Shown: piece by piece, positions 1 to 10,427 of the stretch | Layout of the letters: every line of letters starts with the position of its first letter | Position numbering within the stretch: the stretch's first letter is position 1 | From: Turritopsis dohrnii | Taxonomy: Eukaryota; Cnidaria; Hydrozoa; Anthoathecata; Oceaniidae | Reading direction: 5' to 3' | Assembly (NCBI GenBank): GCA_027922465.2 | Contig: BQMF02000475.1 | Coordinates: forward strand, 62,001-126,000 | Length of the DNA: 64,000 bases | Translations under genes and position numbers: made by a program | The notes under the pieces: model-generated | Seen by the model: the letters and a program-made list of their open reading frames with translations, nothing else | Databases searched by the model: none | Told to the model about the DNA's origin: nothing

Positions 1-990
1 ATTGTGATCAATTATTTTATTATTTGGTTTCAAGATGTAGTTGATGATATTATAAACATCTTTAGGTCTGCGCATTGATAAGGCGTTTCTGTAGAAAGAC
101 CGCTTCGCTTCTTTAATTTTAGTTTTGAGATGATTGTGAATATTTCGGAATAGCTGCCAATCTTCAATGCTTTGTGTTTGATGAGCCTTTTTTCGAAGTG
201 TATCTTGTTTGTGTTGTAGGTCGTTGATTTGAAGGTCATGCATTCATGGGCCAGGTAGTATAAGAGGAGCATGTTGATTGATGCATTGGAGAATGATATC
301 ATTCATAACCTGGAGTTTTTCATTTGGGTCATCAAAACCATATATATACGTTGTTAAGTGAAAGTTGTTCGAAGTCATTACAGTATTTGTTAAGGTCAAA
401 GTTTTTGAAGTTTCCAATGTACTTGTATCGAGGAGTATATCTGACGTTCGGAATTCTGATATTGACAAATGGAGCATTGTAATCACTAATGGTCTCACAA
501 GGAATGACACCAGTTAAAAGTATTTTGTCAGGAGTGTTGGTGATGATGTGATCAATTAAACTGACCCCATTTCTTGTAGGCAGCTCGATGACATTTTTTA
601 AATTAAATAGTGTCAGGCAATTTTTATATTTATTAACCACTGTGCTATTGATGTTTAGGTTAATGTTCTCTACTGTTAATATGATCGAACCATCCCAGAT
701 AGTGCTGATCTTTGAAGCGCAATCTGAGTCCGGTTGGCAAAGTGTTCCCAACAGGAGTTTTGATTTTTTCCTTTTATCTCTACCCAAGTATGTTCCATGG
801 TTGTATCCAACTTGTTGATCTCAATTCTTACTTTGTAAGTGGTGCTGTCTTTTGTGTAAAGACCAACTCCGCCTCCTCTTTTGGCATCACGATTTTTATA
901 GCAGAATTGGTAACCAGGTATGGTGACGTAATTCAAAAGATTTGGATCATTTTTTAACCATGTTTCGCTTAAGGTGATCCATCTTGTAGG
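1..990 (-). pseudogene. CR1-like non-LTR retrotransposon fragment (family A), cut by window edge
   Basis: Read on the minus strand, this is the apurinic-type endonuclease region and the linker toward the RT of a non-LTR retrotransposon. The endonuclease part has SETWL, then GGGVGLY (about 990-790), then a region ending in LIDHIITN. The block GFDDPNEKLQVMNDIILQ is identical to one in the fuller element at 31945-34575, so both belong to one family. Several frame changes and stops (near 800, 340 and 250) show it is dead. It keeps endonuclease sequence that the 31945 copy lacks, and it runs off the window at position 1 before the RT. Confidence 0.88.
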
Positions 991-1239
991 TTTCAATTAG
1001 CAAAGTGAATTCAGTAAAAGAGGAAATCATTAAATGGGTATTTAAGTAAAGATAGTTAGATAGTTGCATCTGCCACAGCCACCTGCTGCTCATTAAGCAG
1101 AGGCTTTACCTGATGTGTCGAATTTCGAATTTCTGGTCAAATTTTCAATGATTTTGATTTCAATTTTGATTTACGTAGATGTGTCCTAGTCAATAATTAT
1201 AGTAGTAATCTATTAAGTAATTATGACAATAGACTAGCA

Positions 1240-1800
1240 ACTCGCGTAAAAGTTTTTTACAGGTCTTAATTTTGAAAAGGATGTGCGGAAGTCCCGTGTC
1301 GAAAATAAATGACGAAAAATTAAACCACGAAATTGTAAGTGGAAAGTGTATACATGTTGTAGAGCTCGAAAAACTGATCAAAAAAATGTATGGGATCATT
1401 TCGTTACAACCAACCGTTGTTGAGGTATTGTTGATCAAAGATTTTGATGACGTCATAGCCACAATACCAAATAAAATTTAGGCCCAAATGATGCTTCACC
1501 CCATCACCCATATCACCCACCCCAAAAAACGTCAGTTATCCCTATTGGTTCTCAAAATATTTCCCCCAAAACGTTGCGTTCGATTGGGGATGCAATGCAA
1601 TGATTCCCCTTGATCATAAAAAAACTGACGTCAAATGCCACGTGCTTTTGGAATAATCGTGAAAAACGTGTCTCTCACCTCTACGTGGTTTTACGCGCAC
1701 ATAAGAAGACGATGACCGTAAAATTTAAACAAATATATCACTCTCTAAAATAAAAGTGGTATGCACTTACGCTATTATTATAATATTATTATAAGACAAT
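1240..1800 (+). repeat. R1 dispersed repeat, copy 1
   Basis: A roughly 560-bp repeat seen three times in the window: here, at 4090-4655 inverted, and at 16604-17010. Shared landmarks in order are CATGTTGTAGAGCT, CTGATCAAAAAA, ATGTATGGGATC, GATGCAATGCAAT and GATCATAAAAAAACTGAC. No coding frame is conserved between copies, so it is probably a non-autonomous element. I could not fix its termini or a target-site duplication. Confidence 0.75.
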
Positions 1801-2925
1801 TCACAATACAATCTATTGACTATTTTCTTATACATATTCAGTATTTTAGGTGACGTTGATGATAACTTGTAAGCTAGTTCTAAGTTAGTAGCTATATTCA
1901 TTAGTCTCTTTGTAATTGTTTTCTATAGTCGATCCTATATATTTAAGAGTTTATACTTAAGTTTATTGGGCTTTTTGATTACTTTCATTCAAAAGTGAAA
2001 ATTTTTTTAAAATTTTTTTTGGACAGATGTTATCTAGGTTATTATTACACTACATTTGAATTTATAGGGAAAAATATTGCTTTTTGAGAAAGTTATGGGC
2101 ATTTTTTGTTATTCAACATTTTTAAGTTATGACAACCTTTAATATTATTTGCTATTATACTCAAAAGGCGTTTAATTAAACTACCAGCTCACTTTGTGAA
2201 TTTATTAAAGGCTGCCATATTGTCGTGTATGTGATGAAAAATTATTGGTGTACTACCTTCTATCAGCTCCATCTTCCCAGCAAGTGGCTCATTTCCTTTA
2301 AAACTTTGCGCAGTGGTGGATGAAAGCCTTGTTAACGAAAAGTGTGCCCGCGATTTGAGAGAAAATTCCTGATTGGCTTAAAATCCGTGATTGTTTTCAA
2401 CTATCCAATAACGCTAAAGTATGGAAAAAACAAAAAACTGTTTTTCTCCTGAACAAAGCCATAAATTGAGATGGGCACACTTTGTTTCCACTAATTGTGA
2501 GGAATCATCACAACAAAAAAAACATTTAAAAAACCTTTTTCTTCGGGAGTTGGAGCTCGAAGAAGCAAACAAAAGTCCGTATTTTTTATCGTTTTCACAG
2601 ACAAATTTCTTCCTTATTATTTATATAAATATTTCATTTTGTACATCGTTAGAAAGACAATTTATTGCTCTACACGAATTCATGAAATATTTTCACTAAA
2701 AACGTAACGGTAAAAAGAAATAACGGAAAAAGTTATGTAATGCATATGTGAGTAAAACGTACGCTGAGCCCTTAACATGACCAAATTTCTCAGAGCTGAC
2801 ATGACCTATTACTCAGAGCTTACAACATTTGCTGCAACCAATTTTATTTAAATAAGAAGATATCACACCTCAAATTCGCTTTCACCAAAATAAACCAATA
2901 TCCCCTTTGGCTGTGGCATCAAGTT
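1801..2925. other. AT-rich stretch without a recognisable gene
   Basis: Long A and T runs. A 92-codon frame at 2421-2699 starts in lysine-rich sequence and turns hydrophobic and Phe-rich without any motif I know, so I treat it as chance. Nothing else is supported. Confidence 0.5.
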
Positions 2926-3493
2926 TTGGAGAAAGTCGAGAACGAACAAAACACTCGACAACACGTGACAGCTGAAAACACTTTACCTTCTACCATAGAA
3001 GAGCAACAAATGGTGAAAGAAAGCACGTTAATGCTTCCATACCAAGGAAAAGATGGCGAAAAAATGTTGAGTAAAATGAAGGAAACCATCGACACCCACC
3101 TCCTACGTCATCAAATTGTGCTACACAGGTACAAAACTTGGTTCACAGCTCGCGGTTAAAGATAAAACTACGAAAGAGCGCAAACACAATTTGGTTTACA
3201 AAGTTGAATGTCCCGAAATTAACTGTAATGCAACATATATTGGCGAGGTTGGTCACAGACTATCAGAACGAATCAAAGATCACGGTGGAAGAGATCACAA
3301 TTCACACGTATTCGCACACGCGGTGGAAAACAGGCATACACCAGTAACAAAGGACGATTTTACGATTCTTTTCAACAACAAACAGCTTAGTAACTATTAC
3401 AAAAGAACAACAACAGAAGCGGCAACTATTAAAAGACAAAAGCCTACACTAAATGCACAAGAGAAATTAGTGCCATTAAAGCTTTTCAACTGA
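2926..3493 (+). pseudogene. Penelope-like element, 3' part: GIY-YIG endonuclease remnant
   Basis: Encodes the C-terminal GIY-YIG endonuclease of a Penelope-like retroelement. The linker LMLPYQGKDGEK is followed by KLGSQLAVKDKT, then NLVYKVECPE..CNATYIGEVG (GIY-YIG core), RLSERIKDHGGRDHNSH and a tail ending at 3493. The linker is in one frame (2926-3159) and the endonuclease in another (from about 3116), so there is a frameshift near 3110-3130. The reverse transcriptase expected upstream is absent, so the copy is 5'-truncated. In an intact element the endonuclease nicks the target to prime reverse transcription. Confidence 0.85.
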
Positions 3494-3592
3494 ACCTATT
3501 TACCTTTTATTGTTTTCTTTTATGTATATATGTAACCATAGTAACCTTTTATCAACTTTTATCATGTCTTTTATGCGTTTTACTGTATTATT

Positions 3593-3624
3593 CTGATGAT
3601 GACCTTTGGAAAGTAAGGTCGAAA
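3593..3624 (+). ncRNA. Hammerhead-ribozyme-like motif at a Penelope-like 3' end
   Basis: CTGATGA (3593-3599) is followed by a perfect 6-bp stem (GACCTT 3601-3606 with AAGGTC 3615-3620) and then GAAA (3621-3624). This is the CUGAUGA-stem II-GAAA order of a hammerhead core with one extra base before the stem. It lies about 100 bp after the GIY-YIG stop. Penelope-like elements are known to carry hammerheads. I could not place stems I and III or the cleavage site with confidence, so activity is unproven. Confidence 0.4.
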
Positions 3625-3649
3625 TATCAATTTTTATAGAAACTTTTTC

Positions 3650-4089
3650 AACTCTGTTTCTTATAAAATGTTTAAATTTTCTGGTTATTTTGTTTACCAT
3701 CAAATTATTTGCTCGAACAGACATTTTCGACCAAATTTCTGTTTAAAAAATCATCAATCCGCAAAAATGAATTCCTGCGAAATCTCCATTGAAAACAAAC
3801 TGGCGAAAATTAATACCCTTTTTTTCTGCAGAATTTCTAAAAAAGAAATCTGCAAAAATACCCACGAAAATTAACTCGGTAAAGGTAACTTAAGTGCATG
3901 TATCCTATGAGAAAACATATATATAACTTGTGCAAATGAAACCTAGAAAGTAGATCGAATTCCAAATAGAGCTTACAGAAAAGAAACAAACTTATATGTA
4001 GTTTATTAGAACAATAAGAAATATATGTCTGAAACAAACAGCTGACTAAAATTCATGACCCACAGAAGCTGTCAGATTTTATTGTAAAT
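3650..4089. other. Repeat remnants with CGCAAAA / CGAAAATTAA motifs
   Basis: At about 3725-3880 are degenerate blocks such as CCGCAAAAATGAATTCC and GCGAAAATTAATACC, resembling the interior of the TIR elements at 48029-48764 and 50435-51196. The rest has no recognisable feature. Confidence 0.35.
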
Positions 4090-4655
4090 CTTATTATAAT
4101 AATCGGCAATCGTGTGCAACACATTTAATTTAGAGAGTGTTAGATTTTGTGGAATTTCACGGTCAAAACCTTCTTAATCGTGGTCATATAGCGGTAGTTA
4201 GACCACGCAAGACACATTCACGATTAGTATAATAGCACGTGGTATTTGACGTCAGTTATTTTTATGATCACGGGAAATCATTGCATTGCATCCCCAATCG
4301 AACGCGACGTTTTAAGGGAAATATCTCGAGAACCAATAGGGATAACTGACGTTTTTTAGGGTCTGCAATACGGGTGATGGGGTGACACAAAACTTGGGCA
4401 TAAATTATTTGGTACTGCGGATATGACGTCGTCAAAATCTTTGATCGAAGATATCTCTGCAACGGTTGTTTGTAGCGAAGCGATCCCATACATTTTTTTG
4501 ATCAGTTTTCCAAGCTCTACAACATGGGTACACTGTTGAGTTGCGATTCTTTAATTTAAATTTTCATCACGGGCTTCGCACACGGAAAAGGCGAATTTGA
4601 CACATCTTTTTCGAAGTTAAACTCGGTAAAAGGTTTTACCCGGGTTACTAGTCAA
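4090..4655 (-). repeat. R1 dispersed repeat, copy 2 (inverted)
   Basis: The reverse complement matches the repeat at 1240-1800 and 16604-17010: GATGCAATGCAATGATTTCCC, GCATACATTTTTTTGATCAG on the plus strand, and a GGGTAAAACCTTTTACC end near 4630-4655 like CCCGGGTAAAACTT at 16607. Confidence 0.72.
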
Positions 4656-4859
4656 TGGAACATAAGAGGATAACATGCCTTCCTTTCAAGTTTCAAAACC
4701 TTGTTGTTCTTAACAATGTATCCCTAAAAATAATTCATAATATAATTCTAAATAAGAAAACAAATTTTTTTCAACTGATTTTTCGTATAAATCATCTTGA
4801 TTTATAACTTTTGATATGTTGATTTTGTTACTTTCTTTGAATTTTCATACTCTATCTTG

Positions 4860-5135
4860 GATCGTAAATTCCCAGACCACCAACTGGGAGGGAAAACAGG
4901 AGACCCTCTACATCGCTGCATTCATAGCCTTTTAGAAGGCTTTTAACGAATTGATCTCTTATGGCATCCTCTTAAGGTTTCAATATCTCCTTTATATTTA
5001 GGACGGTGTGCCTCATATAGGTATACTAGTGTTGAAAGCCTTTAACATAAGCCCTGTATGCAGCATGGGGATAAGCAGCATCAATTTCAGATAGTGCCTT
5101 GATTTCTTTCATCCAGTCTTTGAAGGAGAACTAAC
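4860..5135 (-). pseudogene. Fragment of the RT / PD-(D/E)XK-like retroelement
   Basis: The minus-strand translation gives EIKALSEIDAAYPHAAYRAY, then a segment around EDAIRDQFVKSLLKGYECSD, then LLFSLPV and GLGIYD. These align in order with VAEAYPHATYTAF, EDAIRGSFLKAVLNGYVCND and LFSLPVKYGGLAIYNP of the element at 41095-43482. Stops and small shifts are present. Only the stretch between the RT and the endonuclease domain survives. Confidence 0.7.
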
Positions 5136-5139
5136 GAGA

Positions 5140-7050
5140 AAATCTTGGTGTATGTTTTTTTAACTAAATACATTCATTCATATTATAAAAATAATTCTGC
5201 ATTAAAATATTTGCACTAGTGGTCTTTTTTGGTCCAGAATGACCCCCTAAAAATCGGTAATTTCATGAACGCTCGGTGCCATTATGTCACAAAAGCCAAC
5301 ACGGTTTGTAACAAAACTTCTTACTTGTGACATATTAATGCGAAGTAAAAACGCCATACAGAAAACAAAAATGTCCAGTTGGTTTTTTAGTGAAAAAAAG
5401 CGTCTGCATACCGGACGCATCCCTTGAAAAACGCCTTTTATTAAAAATATATTTTTCATCTTTGCCGGAAATGTTGAAAAAATGCGAGAATGTTAGGGGG
5501 GGTCAAATGTAAAAACTGCCTTTTAAAGATCATCCTGTGCCCTTTTGAGTTTGATCAATGCCCTTTTTAAACTTTATGAATGCCCTCTAATCTGCCCTTA
5601 CATAGCACACCTGTGTATGTTGTTTTTATTTATTTGAGAAATGTAACGTTGTTGAGACTTGAGACACGCGACTGAAAATTTTTCTTTCCAATAGACTCAT
5701 TCATTCTCTTTGTTGTACATATGTGAGTAAAAGAAAAATTTTTTAAAGTCTGCAAACAACAAATGACGTAATGCGAAGACACGAGAGAGAGAGAGAGAAA
5801 ACTTAACTTAATTCTAAAAAAGGGCCTGATGTCTGATGTGAGTTCCTGTTTTTCAACATTACAAACAGCCAGGATTTATCTCCAGTTTCAGTTTCTAGGG
5901 TTTATTACTTCTGAAGATAATGAACTTCATTCTAGCAGAATATTTTAAACTACTTGCTGGGATAGAAACTGAGTCTAGTTGAAAGCTCTAAGGCCAGTCA
6001 TGTATATATTAATATTAAGTAGGTTTCTGAACATAAACATAAGAATAAAAGATGTTAACTGTACACTACTGGTGCAACTGTAAAAAACCGCTGTGATACT
6101 CTTTGCAAATACAACTAAATGCTGCAAGGAATTTGATAATTTGCAAAGTATGATGTTAAACAATATCGACTGCAAAACGGAGCAGGAAGAATTCAAAACA
6201 TTGAGTTTGAACCAAGTCGTTCTTGGGAGATCATGTTCTGCATCATCGTAGAAAGAATAATTTCCACAAATTCCATGTCATTCATAATAAGTGAGATACT
6301 TGTATCACAATTAATTGTGATTACATCTGCTTCTCATTTTCTCGTCAACATACAAAGTTGTTGTTGTACCTCCTTATGATTTCACTTCATCTATTTATGT
6401 CTTTGTTTTCAGTAAACCTTTCAGAATTTTTTGTTAAACTTGGTTTACACTTTCAGAGTGTTAATTTTTCTTTATCAGAGGAAAAATTAATTATTGTGCA
6501 GTTTGTTCTTTATAGAAAAATCGATTTACAGCCTATCAAATACCTCGCATTACCATGAATCTTTGGGCAAAGGAGCACAAGTTGTTATTCTGTGCATTGT
6601 TAAAAAGATGTAGGAATGTTTCCCTAAAGTTAAAACCGTCCCTTATTATTATGAATAATTAATGATTTGAACAAAAAGTTCATGGAACACGGAAAAAATA
6701 ATGTAATTCACATTTTTTTCATCTTACCAACAAGAGTCTTGTTTATTATATTATAGGTTTTCTGGCATCTACAGGCTAACTCAATTATAAAACGGCAGAA
6801 ATATAGATTTCTTTCACTCTACTCAGCTTTTTAATTCATTTGACCATTAATAATTTTATGAGAGAAACAAAAAAGGGATACATCCTCTTTTTGTTTCCCT
6901 CATCCACAGATGATATAAACATGTCACAAGGTTTAAAAATTAATGAACAGGATGCCTCTTTATAATCTATCATGGCGACGACCGTTTGAGCTCTTTAATT
7001 GTATCTCAAAAACTAAATCAAATAAAGCTGAGATATACAATAAAGGCAAA
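5140..7050. other. No gene recognised
   Basis: AT-rich sequence with a GA dinucleotide run (5782-5800) and scattered short frames of 60-75 codons without family motifs, splice context or codon bias that I can defend. Nothing supported. Confidence 0.5.
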
Positions 7051-7054
7051 AAGA

Positions 7055-7569
7055 CCGGCCGGTAAGCTTTGTAGATGCGCTGGGTTGGACAGAAAGGTGT
7101 TTTAGGGGATGATATTGCTTAAAATTTTACACTGTGATATATAAATCATCTCCTTCAGTTTGTTTCACTACATAGCTTCCGCCCACGCACCCCATAATAC
7201 GACCTGCGAATTAGTAACTTTTATAAACACGCTTCAACGAGCGAAAAGGTGGCTGGGCCCTCCAGTGAACATCAATTCATGGAAACTGTCTTTGAGAAAT
7301 CCTAATTGGTATTTTAAAAATAAATGTGCACGGCTGTACGATGTCTTTTAACTCATGTTGGGATTTGAAGAGCTCAAAGGCAATTTACATTCGGCATTTG
7401 TTAAAATGTAAAAACATTTTATTGTGGAGTGTACTATAGATTACATCTTGGTTCAGATATGCGATGTTGTTGTTTTGAAATTTCGAATTATTATATTGAA
7501 TGTTGTGGTCTGGATAATGGTGCTGTTGGATCTCGCCCTACAGAGTTGAATCTCGCCCCAACCCAACGG
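7055..7569 (+). mobile_element. Right-end fragment of pogo-like element (copy 2)
   Basis: Matches 11548-12084 of the element at 10428-12084. Shared landmarks are AAGCTTTGTAG.TGCGCT, the stretch around TTCACTACATAGCTTCCGCC, GGATTTGAAGAGCTCAAAGG and the right terminus AATCTCGCCCCAACC...CGG followed by TA. A 60-codon frame (FHYIASAHAP...NPNW) is kept in both copies but has no domain I recognise. The left half is missing. The MITE at 7579 sits ten bases beyond the terminus. Confidence 0.75.
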
Positions 7570-7578
7570 TATAAACTA

Positions 7579-7954
7579 CAGTCAGGGAAAACAGCTAAAC
7601 GTGGGATCCCGTGAATGCGGGGTCTATACCGCAATTGCGGCATCCATTGCAACCTCATGATGTAGACAAACCTGGTAAATATGATATCCATGATTGAACT
7701 GTTAATCAAATCACTTTTATTTTCATTTTTCAGCAGCCAGATACTATAACAAAGTACGATCAAATCGGATCGGTTAATCTGACATGTGGGCCGAATAAAT
7801 AGTTTCCGAATATGCCTTGCTAATCCTTTAAGAAAGAAAATCGGGTCGAAAACGGTTTACGAGGAGCGAATCTAAGAAACATTGGATTTATACCGCAATT
7901 GCGGTATAGTTCCCGTATTTGCGGGATCCCGCGTTTAGCTGTTTTCCCTGACTG
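7579..7954. mobile_element. 376-bp MITE with TIRs and 5-bp target duplication
   Basis: Termini CAGTCAGGGAAAACAGCTAA (7579) and its inverse at 7935-7954 form a TIR that continues inward through GGGATCCCG and TACCGCAATTGCGG. It is flanked on both sides by AACTA (7574-7578 and 7955-7959). No coding capacity. The superfamily is not assigned. Confidence 0.85.
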
Positions 7955-8035
7955 AACTAAATCATGATGCAAATGGCAAAAACATTGTGAACTTTAATTC
8001 AATTATTCATTCATCAACAATGTCGTCCTATTATT

Positions 8036-8490
8036 TTATTTAGAATATATTTCGATACGAATGTGTATCATCTTCAGCTAAAAAAAATAAATAAAATCAG
8101 TAAAATGCAGTAAACTACCACATACCTATAAACATATTTACACACAACATATCAACATATCTACACGTAAAAAAGTTCATACTAAAATGAAAATTTCACA
8201 ACAAAATTGATAATCTCAATGCTCACGTCAGCAGTCCTACGGGAGCATTGCAATTATAATTTAATTGTCAATTTTCGACTTCTATACTCATCTTTAGTGT
8301 TCAGTAATGGCTTAATGTCTTTAATAAATAACGCCTCTAAAGTCATTAAGTGATAAACGGATCTATTTGTTTTGGCTAAAACGGACACGCATTCCATTGA
8401 AAATTCCGCATGACACTCATTAAAATGTGCAGCTACTGGCCCCTTGCGTTTATGCTCCTTCATGCGTGTAGTCAAATCATGATGGTCAAC
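8036..8490 (-). pseudogene. Penelope-like element, GIY-YIG 3' fragment
   Basis: The minus-strand frame (8475-8254) reads TRMKEHKRKGPVAAHFNECH, then LMTLEALFIKDIKPLLNTKDEYRSR. This is the C-terminal half of a Penelope-like GIY-YIG endonuclease; the catalytic GIY-YIG strands are lost at the 5' truncation near 8490. Downstream on the minus strand (8080-8046) is CTGAAGATGATAC-loop-GTATCGAAA, the same motif order as at 3593-3624. Confidence 0.75.
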
Positions 8491-8828
8491 TTATTATATT
8501 TGTTTTCAAGCTCAGTTGACAACGAAGGATTGCTTAGGTATATTAGGCAATTATTCACTGTTGACCAATTATATTTCCAATGTCAGTTGCATTAAAACCT
8601 TTTAGTTTGAAATTTCTCTTTTAACTTGAAAATAATAGAAATAAAATTGAATTTTAAATGTTTGTTTCTAAATTTAAAAACGAAATATCCAAAATACATT
8701 ATTAAATACTGAAAACAGACTTATTAAAAAGCTCTATCATACTTCTAAATATCATTTTGAACGCAAGAATCCTTAATAATAAATTATTATTATGCTGCTT
8801 CCAATATGTAAATAATAATAATACATAC

Positions 8829-9001
8829 CTTAAAAGTTCCTTTCCTTCCGCCAAAGAAATATAGTCTTTATCGTCTGGATCATTATTTAACTTTACATCA
8901 GATGAAAATGCTTTTGAAGTTGTTCCAATTTTATTAGTGGTTTTTGAAGCAAATTTAAAAGAAACAGAATTGGACGAAAATTGTTCGTTTCCGACCGCCA
9001 T
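8829..9001 (-). CDS. First coding exon of a GPKOW-like protein
   Basis: The frame from ATG 9001 encodes 57 residues and two bases, then GTATGT donor (8828 downwards). Residues VSFKFASK near 13-20 and DPDDKDYISLAEGKELLR at the end resemble the N terminus of GPKOW (SFGF...PEEKDF...EGREL as I recall it). GPKOW is a nuclear G-patch and KOW-motif protein that binds the spliceosomal helicase DHX16. No G-patch or KOW exon is visible at 1-8800, which is full of repeats. Either the rest lies beyond the window across a very long intron, or this is a gene remnant. The assignment rests on a short stretch of similarity. It points away from DENND5. Confidence 0.5.
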
Positions 9002-9058
9002 GTTTTGTTATTGATGTGCGCTGTGTTGTGTTGTACTATGTTCGCCTCAGTACTTAAG

Positions 9059-9300
9059 CTAGGGCGACACGAGGGACTTTTTTCTGGGGCACAAGAAAAG
9101 TCCCTCTTGCGCAATGCAACAAAATTTGTCCCCGGGGACAAAAAACTTTCTGAAAATTGTCGCGGCACATTTTTGATAAAATATTTTCTTGTAACCAATC
9201 AAAATCATGCATATGACATAATTAAAACAAAAGGCAAAAGCTTGTATGTCGACAAGTATGTCGACCGACATACTTGTATGAAGGGAAGTGAAAAAGACTA
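9059..9300. other. Hairpin-bearing sequence upstream of the GPKOW-like exon
   Basis: GGGACTTTT (about 9073) pairs with AAAAGTCCC (about 9096) around a short loop, followed by GTCCCCGGGGAC near 9128. It may be one end of an old TIR element starting at GGGCGACACGAGGGA. I found no partner end. Confidence 0.3.
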
Positions 9301-9744
9301 AGGTAAATAAGGCATAAAATCTGATGTTAAGGTTTGGGTTTGGGGTTAGGGTTGAGGTTAGGTAGGTTTAGACATAGTCATAAGAAAAAGAAAGTCATAA
9401 GAAATAACGCCCCAATCAGGGCGTCCCACTAAAATCATACCCAGTGATTGATATGGTTTTTTGTGATCGATACGTTGTCATATTATTTCCCACGTTCTAC
9501 AGGTCTTTGCTTTCAATCACAAGGTTTGATTTTTGTTTTTAGTAAAGTATATTTTCACTTTTTATGAAAAATATGTAAATATTACATAGCGATGTTTTAT
9601 ATTTTTTTTTATATATATTTATTATTTTTTTTCACACACACAGGTGAAACATTAATAACAGTTGTAATTTAATTTTTACGTACTGAAGTTTTTAACCTGT
9701 ATAAAGAATCTTAGTAATAATAATAATAACAAAAGGCTTTTTCT

Positions 9745-9892
9745 TGTGACACTATGGTCAACATGGCACGATGGGAATTTCTGTCCAACATTGCACGTAT
9801 GTGCAAAGGCCCTGTAAAAGGCTTGTTGTTGGCCGCACGTGCTATGTTGGGCAGAAATACCCATTGTGCAATGTTGGGAACAGTCTCCTGAT
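9745..9892. repeat. Long imperfect hairpin (arms about 50 nt)
   Basis: The left arm from TGGTCAACATGGCACGATGG to CGTATGTGC pairs with the right arm from GCCGCACGTGCTATGTTGGG to GCAATGTTGGGA, with a loop of about 27 nt containing AAAGGCCCTG. There are several mismatches per arm. It could be a miniature TIR element or a small-RNA precursor; the sequence alone does not decide. Confidence 0.6.
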
Positions 9893-10427
9893 AAATTATG
9901 ATATTCGTACCATGTTTTTGGGTTCCATACATTCGAACAGGCAGTGCATGGCTAGATCCAAAAACTGAAAATTTGGCAGAGCATGAGCAAACTCATCATC
10001 AACAAACAGCTATGACATTTTCATAAGGGAGCGGGGATGTTGGTTGAGTTCTTCTGTATGTTTTCCAGCATTTGAATGCAGCCATATATTTTTTCATTGC
10101 CTATGTTTTCACTGCAGCTCATATTTATTATTATGGAAAATTCATAAGAATATTCTTCGAGATTGATACTCAATCTGTGTTTTTAGCTATGTTATTGTGT
10201 TACTATATATATTATCTACATACAAGTTGCACCCATAAAAGTGGAGAATTGTAAAATAGGTTAAAGGATCCTGTGATGAAAAATTATATTTTGGGACATT
10301 ATGAGTTCTAAAAGTTAATTAACAAGTCTTTTTGCAGTTTTTCATAATTCCTTGTTGTTTTCAAGATATCTCATTTTTCAAGATCTGAAATTTGATTTAT
10401 GCTTGCATAATTATGATGTATATAGTA

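Noticed and set aside
7160..7351. Frame MFHYIASAHAP..., kept also at 11672-11866, as a small gene
   Set aside because: Both copies lie in the same transposon region; similarity reflects shared repeat descent, and the frames diverge by indels.
9320..9375. TTAGGG-like words (GGGGTTAGGGTTGAGGTTAGG), possible interstitial telomere
   Set aside because: Only one exact TTAGGG; the rest varies in length and sequence, so chance G/T richness is enough.
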